Positions 28,894 to 36,644 of a stretch of DNA of 64,000 nt are shown here, one piece after another. The notes beneath the pieces are model-generated. The model saw only the letters and a program-made list of their open reading frames with translations, made no database searches and was not told where the DNA came from. The DNA is from SIG440 sp045586925 (lineage in GTDB: Bacteria; Bacillota; Clostridia; Monoglobales; Monoglobaceae). Position numbers and translations under genes: made by a program. The stretch is taken from the NCBI GenBank assembly GCA_045586925.1, contig JAZNBG010000011.1, forward strand, positions 1-64,000, read 5' to 3'. The number at the start of each line of letters is the position of its first letter. Position 1 is the stretch's first letter.

Positions 28894-28961
28894 ATTGTAG
28901 CATGGAAATAAATTGTTTCTCAACGTTGTTTTTAGGACATTCAAACACTTTTTAAGGACAT
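28894..28961 (-). promoter_or_regulatory. Promoter with AGGACAT direct-repeat operator (site 1)
   Basis: On the minus strand TTGAGA (28918-28923) and TACAAT (28894-28899) are 18 bases apart. Directly upstream lie two AGGACAT repeats (28934-28940 and 28955-28961, written as on the plus strand) with starts exactly 21 bases apart, two helical turns. The same arrangement precedes the gene at 31572. This is the layout of an AraC-type activator site abutting the -35 box. Confidence 0.7.
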
Positions 28962-29016
28962 GAAAAATGCGGAATGCAAAAATACGTCCTTTTTACATTC
29001 CGCAAAAGCAAATTTT

Positions 29017-30645
29017 TTACTTTTCTAAAACTTCCTTAAACCTTTCTATTACTTTTTCTCTAATATCCAGAATGGTTTTTGCACTTCGTGCACAATTTTT
29101 AAATGTAATCTCTCCTGTAATATTTTCAATAAGTTTTATTGTTTCATCTCGGCCTATATAACTTTCAAGAAGTTTTAAAGCTCTTAAATCCTGCAACGCT
29201 TCGTTAAACACAATAATGCGCATTGAAGGTATTGGTCCTTCTTTTGCAGGATAAACAGAAAATGTATCGCCTCCTGGGAAACCGCCATCGGCATCTGTTT
29301 CAAAAAACGGATTTATAGGTCTTTTTGAAAGCTGTGAATTATAAAAATTCAAAGCCCAGTGATAAAACCTTTTTACATCGTATTTGTATAGCTGATAACC
29401 AAAACATCTGTTTCGATACAAAGGCATTGCTATAAACCGGTTTGAAACCTGATAATCCTGTGCGCAGCAATAATATACAGCGAAATCCTTTACCTTACCT
29501 TTAAACTCTTCAAAAATATCAATGGGTATCGTGGGAATATCTGCGCCTGACTTTTTATAATGTTCATAGCTTGAAAAGGCATCAACAGTTTTAAAACCCT
29601 TGAGCATAGGTTTCAAAAACGCACTTAATTTAGCATATCTTTTAACAGTTTCATCATCAAAGGGTTCGTCCGAAATCGGGAACATAACATTCTTTTCTAT
29701 TCCCAGTTCTTTTATATAATTTACTAATGCCGGAATGAACTGTTTCAGGAAATTAAGATACCTTTCATCTGTTGATTTTACATCCCAACCAAAAATGCGC
29801 TTATATTCACCATTTTCATAAACCATAATTTTAGGGGTGAACTCTGCGCCCCACTGTGTGAACATTTGCGGCATCTTGAATTTTTTAATACCCGAGTCAA
29901 GACACATCTGGATAAATCTTTTTAGTCTGGAAAATTCAAATGTGTAGTTATCTCCATCTTTATATATATCCACAAGCTGAACGGTAAGCCTTTCGCCGCC
30001 GATTTGTGTATCAAGAGGCGGTGTTATCACCGGTATCATAAGCATATTTGAGCCGTATTTTGTGCTGATTTTTACAAACTTTTCGAACATACTCCAGAAT
30101 TCTTCTGAAAATACTTCCATATGATAGTAATTCGCTATACCGTCTCCATGAACATACACGCCATAGTTAAACTCCTGCGCAGGCAGTTCCAAATTTAACA
30201 CTTCAAGTTTCAATGTGGTAGATACACTTTCATCCTCATTTGAAATTGTAACTTTTATCTTGTGCTCACCTGTCGGAACCTTATCATCTGTCTCTATCCA
30301 GATACCCTGAAAATAGAATTCTGCTCTTATGGTATCCCCATCGAATGGGAAAAGAACATCAGGATACATTCCGCCCTCGGTGCTTATGTAGTTATCGTCC
30401 TTCATTGCCCGCGGAAAATGTATTGCTCTGGTAACAGGCACACAACCGATTTTGTATATACTAAGGTGCTCTTTTATGTCACTTTCAAGCTCAAATTTAT
30501 ATTCAAGAGAATTATCCATTGCATAAGCAATCTGATATGAACCCCTCTCTCCTTTTAAAACACAAAGCTCTGAAATGGGTGTAAAATCCTGTTCAAACTT
30601 TGGCATTATGTTTTCTAACGATGATATTTGAAATAATTTTATCAT
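29017..30645 (-). CDS. GH123/DUF4091-like glycoside hydrolase
   Basis: 542 residues, cytoplasmic. An N-terminal beta-sandwich (about 40-150, with TGEHKIKVTIS) leads into a TIM barrel with the catalytic-looking pair in MFPISDEPFDDE, matching the Asp-Glu of GH123 N-acetyl-beta-galactosaminidases. The C-terminal phrase PSMRIIVFNEALQDLRALKLLE is the hallmark of DUF4091. It therefore probably acts on a beta-linked N-acetylhexosamine by substrate-assisted catalysis; that specificity is inherited from the family, not shown. AGGAG precedes the ATG. It is 24 bases downstream of the amidohydrolase gene. Confidence 0.75.
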   Translation of the reverse strand: MIKLFQISSLENIMPKFEQDFTPISELCVLKGERGSYQIAYAMDNSLEYKFELESDIKEHLSIYKIGCVPVTRAIHFPRAMKDDNYISTEGGMYPDVLFPFDGDTIRAEFYFQGIWIETDDKVPTGEHKIKVTISNEDESVSTTLKLEVLNLELPAQEFNYGVYVHGDGIANYYHMEVFSEEFWSMFEKFVKISTKYGSNMLMIPVITPPLDTQIGGERLTVQLVDIYKDGDNYTFEFSRLKRFIQMCLDSGIKKFKMPQMFTQWGAEFTPKIMVYENGEYKRIFGWDVKSTDERYLNFLKQFIPALVNYIKELGIEKNVMFPISDEPFDDETVKRYAKLSAFLKPMLKGFKTVDAFSSYEHYKKSGADIPTIPIDIFEEFKGKVKDFAVYYCCAQDYQVSNRFIAMPLYRNRCFGYQLYKYDVKRFYHWALNFYNSQLSKRPINPFFETDADGGFPGGDTFSVYPAKEGPIPSMRIIVFNEALQDLRALKLLESYIGRDETIKLIENITGEITFKNCARSAKTILDIREKVIERFKEVLEK

Positions 30646-30669
30646 AACTTCTTTCTCCTCTAATTATGT

Positions 30670-31572
30670 TTAATCAGCACGGCAATCCCAATCATGTGCA
30701 TCATCCGTTTCAGGACTTGAGTGTTTTTTTGTATTTTCACTCTTGCCTAAAAAACGCATAAGATTTTCAGAATACAATAATTCACGATTTTTTCTGCTTA
30801 CACCAATCTTGTCCATAATTTCTCCGTCAATGCTTATCCATTTGAAGGCCCATTGTGAGTTATAATTATGGACCTGTGCATCTGTTCCAAACATAACATT
30901 ATCGCCAACATCATACCCAACTGTATAAAGCTTAGTAAGCAGTTCTTCCCGGTATATTTTCGGTGTGCCGGGTGTAATATCAAAGAACATTTCGGCAGTA
31001 TTTCTTTTTATCAAAGAATTTAAAAACTTTCCGTACAGAGCAATACATTCATCAATCCACGGCCAGGAACAATGGCCAAGCGAAAATCTTAATCCTTCTA
31101 TTTCAAGCAAAGCCTCCCAGTTAAGCGGTCTGTTATACTTTGATGACACACCGCTGTCCCACAAAATTCCGGAATGAAAAAATACCGGCTTATTAAGCTT
31201 GGCAATTTCACGAAGCACTTTCATACACTTTTCTTCATACACATAAAAGTCATTGCAAATTATCTTAAATCCGCAAATGCCCGCTTTAACTGCTTTATGT
31301 ATATTTTCAATTATGTTTTCTTCGTCAGGATGTATCCATATAACAGGAAACAATCTGTCCTCATATCCTTTAGTCCAGCCAATAACCTCTTTTAACCGTT
31401 CATCAAAAGATGTTCCGGTTTCGAATTTAGTTCCTTTCATATCTCTTGGCAGCCTAGGCTTATTTGAAAATATACAGCCACCATAAACCCCAGCTTTTTC
31501 CATCTTTTTAAGCAATCCTTCAGGTTTGGGCTCTGTGTTTTGAGCATGTATATGCATATCAAAAATTTTCAT
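30670..31572 (-). CDS. Amidohydrolase-2 family protein
   Basis: 300 residues of the COG2159 type. Metal motifs are FDMHIHAQ near the N-terminus, VFFHSGILW and LGHCSWPW in the middle, and MFGTDAQVHN near the C-terminus. The amidohydrolase at 146-916 is of the same class at the other end of the locus, with shorter length and low similarity. It is the first gene of its unit, preceded by AGGAGAGG and by a promoter with the AGGACAT operator pair, so it should be induced together with the oxidoreductase unit. Substrate unknown. Confidence 0.8.
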   Translation of the reverse strand: MKIFDMHIHAQNTEPKPEGLLKKMEKAGVYGGCIFSNKPRLPRDMKGTKFETGTSFDERLKEVIGWTKGYEDRLFPVIWIHPDEENIIENIHKAVKAGICGFKIICNDFYVYEEKCMKVLREIAKLNKPVFFHSGILWDSGVSSKYNRPLNWEALLEIEGLRFSLGHCSWPWIDECIALYGKFLNSLIKRNTAEMFFDITPGTPKIYREELLTKLYTVGYDVGDNVMFGTDAQVHNYNSQWAFKWISIDGEIMDKIGVSRKNRELLYSENLMRFLGKSENTKKHSSPETDDAHDWDCRAD

Positions 31573-31673
31573 TAATTTCCTCTCCTTTTTTAGTTCCGTT
31601 TGGGAGAACTGTTTCGATTTTTATACATTAACCAATTAACCGCAATACGCCGTATCTAAAATTATCTATAATT

Positions 31674-31740
31674 AGTTTATCATTGAAATTCAGGAGTTAC
31701 AATGTTGTTTTAAGGACATATGCGTACTTTTTGGGGACAT
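31674..31740 (-). promoter_or_regulatory. Promoter with AGGACAT direct-repeat operator (site 2)
   Basis: On the minus strand TTGTAA (31697-31702) and TAAACT (31674-31679) are 17 bases apart. Upstream are AGGACAT (31713-31719) and GGGACAT (31734-31740), again 21 bases apart, joined by the same pattern of six T-rich bases before the second repeat as in site 1. The identity extends through GTTGTTTT into the -35 box. Confidence 0.7.
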
Positions 31741-31904
31741 ATATGCTTAATGCTCCATATTTTGCTATTGATTATTTATAAAAATATATCCATTATCCAC
31801 GCATGAATCTGCCTTGACATCACCCGCATACACAACCTTATAAATTTTTCTCTCCTTTCTTGAAATAAAATACATATTAAAAGCAGTTTTCGCTTTTAAG
31901 CAAG

Positions 31905-32012
31905 AACAAACCTTGCGGCGGTCAGAGCATTTACGCTTTGCTTGCCCAAGTGCATTTCGGCGCAGCCGAAAATTTTGCACGGGCAGTTAAATTAATGTTT
32001 TTATATTATAGT
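31905..32012. repeat. Structured palindromic intergenic repeat, copy 1
   Basis: This intergenic stretch shares about 110 bases of layout with 63697-63822: AACAAA, GGCGGTC, CGCTTTG then TTGCCCA, a long hairpin, GGGCA, and an AT-rich tail ATGTTTTT. The hairpin is built of GCCC/GGGC, GTGCA/TGCAC and TTCGGC/GCCGAA. In the other copy the arms change together to ATGCG/CGCAT and TTTCC/GGAAA, so pairing is kept while sequence drifts. A 71-codon reading frame across it is not convincing. The remaining DNA from 31573 to 32146 holds only promoters on either strand. Confidence 0.65.
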
Positions 32013-32056
32013 GTGCAATTAACATTAAAGTCTATACCTCCATCCCTTTTTTGCTA

Positions 32057-32085
32057 TTGTATTTATTATAATATTATGTTAAAAT
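32057..32085 (+). promoter_or_regulatory. Sigma-A-like promoter for the methyltransferase-like/OLD gene
   Basis: TTGTAT (32057-32062) and TAAAAT (32080-32085) are separated by 17 bases and lie 62 bases before the start codon. No operator is apparent, which would suit constitutive low expression of a defence gene. Confidence 0.5.
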
Positions 32086-32146
32086 ATACTTAAATATACG
32101 ACAAATACTTACAGTAAACGACACGCAGGTTGCGAGGTGATTTTCT

Positions 32147-34609
32147 ATGGATACCCCAAGATACAGAGTATTAGATTTATCCGGAGATATGGGAGGATTC
32201 TCCCTTGCTTTTGAACAGGCAGGCTTTGATGTAGTTTGCGCAGTGATAAACGATATTGAAAATGCAGACATTTATCAACATATTGTAAGCAACAAGCATA
32301 TAATCAAAGTAGACAACCCCTATACAAACGCTCCTGGATTACCTTATGCTGATATTTTGATTGCCAGCCTAACTTCCACAAGTTTTAAAACAACTACGGA
32401 TGAGGTAAACCGCCAAAATGAATATATCTCGGAACTCATTTTAAACAAAATGCCAAAAATGTTCCTACTCAAGGCCCCATTACAGCTTGTAAAAGGTAAC
32501 AAAAGTAACTATCGGGCTTTAAATTTTTCTGTCCTCAGAAGATATAATGTTAAATACTCCGTTTTTAAAGAATCTGATTATTCAGGCTTTTCTGTAGAAG
32601 GAAACCAACTGTATATTGTAGGTATCGCAGATGGTTTTCCTGCTGAACAGTTTTCCTTTCCAAAAAAAATGTATCCAATATGCGACAGAGAAATATTTAA
32701 AGAAAGCCCTTACGATATCAACCCTTGGTATCGTGATACAAAATCTGCATTTACATCGTATAATGTTAGTGAAAAATATGCTTATTATGTAAGAAAGGCC
32801 AATACTATTTCTAGGAAGAATCTTATTAGCTATTCTAATTTATACACGGAAAGTTTCTATGTAGATGATATGGGTTTTCGAAAGCTGACTCATAACGAGT
32901 ATGCCTCTCTCAAAGGTTTTCCCTTAGCATATAATTTTAATAATTGCAGTAATAAAACACGGATGTACAGAAAAATTGCCACCTCTCCTAATATTTATGT
33001 TGTCAAGGCTATTGCTTTACAAATTCATAAATACTTTGAAACAATAAATGGTTATGAACCACAGCCGGATAAAATAAGAACAACAGATGAATCGGTAAAA
33101 AATCATCAAAAAAAGGTGCATGAAACACCCCAAAAATTTACTTTTTCCAAGCAAAGAATTCTTAATATACATATAGATAAACTCAAATGTTTGAGGAATC
33201 TCGACATACCTATTGATAAAAAATTAACTGCTATTATGGGAGTAAACGGTGCCGGAAAATCCACTGTCCTACATGCACTTGCCTGTATGTTTGCGCCATC
33301 AGACCATGGAGAAAAGTATGCCTTCAGTTTTTTCTTTACACCTAATCCTGATGCTACCTGGGCAGATAGCAAGTTATCTCTTACATATTTTAATGAAAAC
33401 GATCAATCAGAATATACAAAGGTCTACGAAAAACAAAAGGATAGATGGATGCCCAAAACCTCTCAAAAACCATTACGCGATATATTTTATATAGGAGTTG
33501 ATACCGGCATTCCCGAAATCGAGGCAGAGCGACAAACATCCTTTATCCATTATTCCTCCGATGATGCAGAGGACAAAAACGCAGATAAGATAATTCAGTA
33601 TGCGTCTGAAATACTAAATAAAGATTATGATAAACTAGTTTATCATAAAACAAAAAAGAAGCAGTTTCCCGGAATACGCACCAAGTCGAACATTAAATAT
33701 TCAGCACTTAGTATGGGGGCAGGTGAGCAGCGAATATTAAAAATACTGCAGACTGTACTATCCGCAGCACAATATTCTCTCATACTGATTGATGAAATAG
33801 ATTTACTTCTTCACGCAAGTGCTCTTAAACGGCTTATTGTAGTACTTTCTCAAATTGCCGAGAAAAGAAATCTTCAAATCATATTCACTACACATTCATT
33901 GGTAATGGGAACGTTAAAAGATTATGTTGATATACGTTACCTATATCAACTGAAAGAAAAAACAGTCGTATATGATACGATAACTCCCGATATTATATAT
34001 GAGCTTAGCGAAAACATAGAAAAACCTCTTGAGGTATATGTTGAGGACTTACTTTCTGAAACCATCGTAAGTAAGATAGCTAATGAATTAGGCATCCGTG
34101 GAAAACTTGCCATAAAGAAATTTGGTTCTGCCAATAATGCATTTACACTAGCAGCAGCTTTTGTGCTTGAAGAAACAGAGACCAATAACAAACTTATTGT
34201 TTTAGATGGTGATGTATGCGTCACCGAATCCGAAAAAAAGAAAGCTATACAAAAAGTATTAACCGGAACCGAGCACAATTTTGAACAGAAAATTTCTAAG
34301 GCTTTGTCTTGTGTAAGCCAATATTACCTTCCTGCAGATTTATCTCCGGAGCAATTTGTTCACAATATGCTTATAGACATTGATAATGATTGTGATTATA
34401 TAAGATACGCAAAGGATATTAAGGCAGTTTCGGATAGCCACGAATGGCTTGACAAAATAATTGAACGTTCAGGCGAAAACGAAGCCGTGGCTCTTAGCAA
34501 AATAATTGACATTGCCGCAAAGCATCCGTCCTGGCAACAGTATATCAAACCAATTGAGGAATGGTTGTCTGATAAAAAGAAGCAATTGATTCATACCACT
34601 AAAATATAA
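32147..34609 (+). CDS. Fusion of a dead cytosine-C5 methyltransferase fold with an OLD-type ATPase and TOPRIM nuclease
   Basis: 820 residues, no signal peptide. Residues 6-300 follow a C5 DNA methyltransferase from end to end: motif I (VLDLSGDMGGFSLAFEQAGF, 8-27), motif VIII region (ESDYSGF then LYIVGI) and motifs IX-X (KLTHNEYASLKGFP; YRKIATS to VVKAIALQI). The catalytic motif IV Pro-Pro-Cys-Gln is replaced by LTST (Ser77 for Cys), the ENV motif by KAP, and QxRxR is lost, so it cannot methylate. From 337 an OLD/RecF-like ATPase follows: Walker A GVNGAGKST (365-373), signature LSMGAGEQR (521-529), Walker B LILIDEID (545-552) and TTHS (581-584). Residues about 625-760 look like a TOPRIM domain (Glu633; Asp687-x-Asp689). 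The start has GAGGTG upstream. It is single-gene with its own terminator. A role in phage defence is inferred. Confidence 0.85.
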   Translation: MDTPRYRVLDLSGDMGGFSLAFEQAGFDVVCAVINDIENADIYQHIVSNKHIIKVDNPYTNAPGLPYADILIASLTSTSFKTTTDEVNRQNEYISELILNKMPKMFLLKAPLQLVKGNKSNYRALNFSVLRRYNVKYSVFKESDYSGFSVEGNQLYIVGIADGFPAEQFSFPKKMYPICDREIFKESPYDINPWYRDTKSAFTSYNVSEKYAYYVRKANTISRKNLISYSNLYTESFYVDDMGFRKLTHNEYASLKGFPLAYNFNNCSNKTRMYRKIATSPNIYVVKAIALQIHKYFETINGYEPQPDKIRTTDESVKNHQKKVHETPQKFTFSKQRILNIHIDKLKCLRNLDIPIDKKLTAIMGVNGAGKSTVLHALACMFAPSDHGEKYAFSFFFTPNPDATWADSKLSLTYFNENDQSEYTKVYEKQKDRWMPKTSQKPLRDIFYIGVDTGIPEIEAERQTSFIHYSSDDAEDKNADKIIQYASEILNKDYDKLVYHKTKKKQFPGIRTKSNIKYSALSMGAGEQRILKILQTVLSAAQYSLILIDEIDLLLHASALKRLIVVLSQIAEKRNLQIIFTTHSLVMGTLKDYVDIRYLYQLKEKTVVYDTITPDIIYELSENIEKPLEVYVEDLLSETIVSKIANELGIRGKLAIKKFGSANNAFTLAAAFVLEETETNNKLIVLDGDVCVTESEKKKAIQKVLTGTEHNFEQKISKALSCVSQYYLPADLSPEQFVHNMLIDIDNDCDYIRYAKDIKAVSDSHEWLDKIIERSGENEAVALSKIIDIAAKHPSWQQYIKPIEEWLSDKKKQLIHTTKI

Positions 34610-34614
34610 ACAAA

Positions 34615-34652
34615 ACAGGAGTATATGTTAAAAACTAAGCATATACTCCTGT
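34615..34652 (+). terminator. Strong intrinsic terminator after the fusion gene
   Basis: A perfect 13-base inverted repeat, ACAGGAGTATATG and CATATACTCCTGT, with a 12-base loop and a T-rich tail, starts six bases after the stop codon. Confidence 0.75.
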
Positions 34653-34716
34653 TTACATTTTATTACGTCATATGGCATATTATGATGTTTAAGCCACAAT
34701 AAGACTCATTTATAGT

Positions 34717-34988
34717 TTTATATTCTTCATCAAGCCAACGGGTCAAAACAACATGCAAGCTTGATTATTTTTACCTTTATGAGCTAATTTAATAACGAAC
34801 ACATATACATTGGCAAATACAGAATTTCTTCATCCTTTGCTAAATCCTTTGTATAAGCTATATATTTATCGGCAATACGGCTTGAGAATATCCCTTTTTA
34901 CTAAATCAACTTTTCTAAAATTATTGGTAGTAATATATTTATTCACTGCCTGCGGCATACCGCCTACAAGCATATACAATCTGAAATA
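34717..34988 (-). pseudogene. Remnant of an AAA ATPase (AAA_14/DUF4143 type), copy A
   Basis: Read on the minus strand from about 34981, the DNA gives RLYMLVGGMPQAVNKYI followed by NNFRKVDLVKRDI, the familiar hinge between the ATPase and DUF4143 parts of AAA_14 proteins. It soon hits a stop, and the next piece (KYIAYTKDLAKDEEILYLP) is in another context. There is no start or Walker region. A shorter direct copy lies at 39508-39711. It is decayed and not expected to make a protein. Confidence 0.5.
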
Positions 34989-35020
34989 ACTTTAGTTATC
35001 ACTATGCAGACTAAAGTAAA

Positions 35021-35189
35021 ATTTTTCTAACACTTTTCTAACACTTTTTCAAAAAATGTGATTTCAGGCAGGATAACGGTTATGGGGTTTTTAGTGCATT
35101 TAACCACGCAAAAGCCTTGTATATCAAGGAATTGTGGGGTTTTATATAATGCAGAATAACACACAATAATTCACCCTTTCCACCACTCA
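35021..35189. repeat. Integrase-type attachment arm, copy 1
   Basis: This stretch begins with two close TCTAACAC boxes, passes through ATGTGATTTCAGGCAGGAT, and ends CCCTTTCCACCACTCA where it meets the tRNA-Leu 3' half. A diverged direct copy at 35315-35474 ends CCCTTTCCACAACTCA. Short repeated boxes plus a core that ends in a tRNA are typical of tyrosine-integrase attP arms. No integrase gene is present nearby. Confidence 0.5.
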
Positions 35190-35240
35190 AAATCCTGTGG
35201 TAGTGATACCGTATCGGTTCGACCCCGATCACCGGCACCA
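35185..35240 (+). tRNA. 3' half of a tRNA-Leu (CAA), an attachment-site remnant
   Basis: From ACTCAAAATC (anticodon loop with CAA) the sequence runs through a long class-II variable arm (GTGGTAGTGATACC), a T-arm (ATCGGTTCGACCCCGAT) and the acceptor 3' strand CACCGGCACCA with encoded CCA. The 5' half is missing; upstream DNA is integrase-arm sequence. It cannot be a working tRNA and is best read as the duplicated tRNA end left by an integrative element. No full-length tRNA-Leu is seen in the window. Confidence 0.7.
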
Positions 35241-35243
35241 AAC

Positions 35244-35286
35244 AAAAAGGCTTGAAATCAAGGGTTTCAAGCCTTTTTGTTTTTTA
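35244..35286 (+). terminator. Terminator behind the tRNA-Leu fragment
   Basis: AAAAAGGCTTGAAA pairs with TTTCAAGCCTTTTT across a 7-base loop and is followed by a T-run. This is the normal position of a tRNA terminator, so it was duplicated with the tRNA end. Confidence 0.75.
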
Positions 35287-35314
35287 TAAAAGCCTGAATC
35301 AATTTTTAAAAATC

Positions 35315-35474
35315 TAATTTTTCTAACACTTTTTCGAAAAATGTGATTTCAGGCAGGATATCGATTGTAAAGCTTTTAGTTTATTTAATAGCATAAAAAC
35401 CTTGTGCAACATGGGATTACGGGTTTTTATATGATGCAGAATAATACAAAATATTTTACCCTTTCCACAACTCA
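35315..35474. repeat. Integrase-type attachment arm, copy 2
   Basis: A direct, diverged copy of 35021-35189 with the same order of boxes (TCTAACAC, ATGTGATTTCAGGCAGGAT, ATGCAGAATAA, CCCTTTCCAC) and the same ACTCA end, but here followed by unrelated DNA and an IS remnant instead of a tRNA. Two tandem arms imply two integration events, or one element with both ends left behind. Confidence 0.5.
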
Positions 35475-35607
35475 TCCACCTAAGTTTCGCTTAAACTTTC
35501 TCGTTATCTTGTACTACTTTTAATATGAACTCACAACTATATTTTGCCATAAAAAACCGACCTCCCAATCATTAGATTTTGGGTCTAACTTTTGGTGGTC
35601 GGTTCAC
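35475..35607 (-). mobile_element. IS3-family (IS150-like) left-end remnant
   Basis: On the minus strand the outer end GTGAACCGACCACC is followed by AAAGTTAGACCCAAAATC and GGGAGGTCGGTT, a leader I know from IS150-group elements. A short orfA start follows at 35550 (MAKYSCEFILKVVQ) and ends at a stop after 19 residues. The 3' part is lost at the junction with the attachment arm. AACCGACC (35555-35562) and GGTCGGTT (35597-35604) form a long-range inverted repeat. It is inactive. Confidence 0.6.
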
Positions 35608-35624
35608 AACACCCACATAATTTT

Positions 35625-36644
35625 TTATTTACTCTTTTCGAAATTCTTTGTGCCCTCTTTATAGATTTCACAAATCAATTTCTGGATTTTCAAGGCCTCT
35701 CTTCCGCTGATTGCAGGCTCAACATCCTTCTCTACCGCATTGTAAAAATCTGCAATTTGACGAATGTGCTGAAATCCCCAATAATCCTTACCGTCTTCAT
35801 AAACCACATCAGGGTCTATCACGGTTCTTGCTTCAAGCCGTTCTCCGCTGTTCAACAGAATTTCGGCATTGTCATAATCCATAACAACTTTTCCGTTTTC
35901 GCACAAAAGTCTTATTTCAATGGGATCATCGCAACCGTAGTTATTCATTGCCCAAAAGCCAAGAGTTGCTCCGTTTTTGTACTTAATAAACCCTTCCGCA
36001 GTATCATCAACCTCCATGATTGAATGGTTGCGGTTGGACATATGCGCCTGAACACTTTCTATCTCGTCGTTTATGAACCAGTTTGCCAGGTCCATAGAAT
36101 GGATGGCCTGGTCAATCATAACTCCTCCGCCTTCTTTATCCCAGGTGCCCTTCCAGTCCGAAAGGCTGTAGTAATCATCAGGCTTACACCAGGTTAATGT
36201 AACCCTTGCGGAAATAACCTTTCCTAATGTGCCATCCTCTAATTTTTCCTTTACAAGCTTTGATGCATCATTATATCTGCACTGAAAAATAATGCCGTAT
36301 TTAACACCGTTTTTCTCTGCAAGCTCAACATTTTCAACCGCATCCTCATATTTTATGCTCATTGGCTTTTCACAAAGGACATTGACACCAGCCTCAATAG
36401 CATATTTTGAAACTACGGGATGCATATAATGGGGTATGCACACATGAACTACATCTATGTTTTCCTTGTTGATTAAATCCTTATAATCATAATAAGCTTT
36501 GCAATTATACTTTTGTGCAGCTTTGTCTGCCCTGTCTTTTTTAATATCACAAACGCCGACAATCTGTGCGTTTTCAAGGTGATGAGCACTGGTTGCGTGC
36601 ATAGTAAAAATGTTGCCGCATCCTACAATTCCAACTCTAAGCAT
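35625..36644 (-). CDS. Gfo/Idh/MocA family oxidoreductase
   Basis: 339 residues. The Rossmann motif is VGIVGCGNIF, the family signature is CEKPMSIKYED and the substrate-domain helix is GGVMIDQAIHSMDLANWF. It oxidises or reduces an unknown polyol or sugar with NAD(P). The ATG at 36644 has GGAGG and overlaps the stop of the upstream dehydrogenase gene by eight bases; a longer in-frame reading to 36746 only crosses that neighbour. It is the last gene of a three-gene unit. Confidence 0.88.
   Translation of the reverse strand: MLRVGIVGCGNIFTMHATSAHHLENAQIVGVCDIKKDRADKAAQKYNCKAYYDYKDLINKENIDVVHVCIPHYMHPVVSKYAIEAGVNVLCEKPMSIKYEDAVENVELAEKNGVKYGIIFQCRYNDASKLVKEKLEDGTLGKVISARVTLTWCKPDDYYSLSDWKGTWDKEGGGVMIDQAIHSMDLANWFINDEIESVQAHMSNRNHSIMEVDDTAEGFIKYKNGATLGFWAMNNYGCDDPIEIRLLCENGKVVMDYDNAEILLNSGERLEARTVIDPDVVYEDGKDYWGFQHIRQIADFYNAVEKDVEPAISGREALKIQKLICEIYKEGTKNFEKSK

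Noticed and set aside
31765..31980. A 71-codon minus-strand frame in the intergenic region near the defence-like gene
   Set aside because: Half of it is the palindromic repeat, whose second copy gives quite different peptides; there is no ribosome site and the composition is Arg/Cys/Lys-rich.
35555..35604. Terminator formed by AACCGACC and GGTCGGTT
   Set aside because: The loop would be over 30 bases and the pair matches the known end structure of IS150-like elements.
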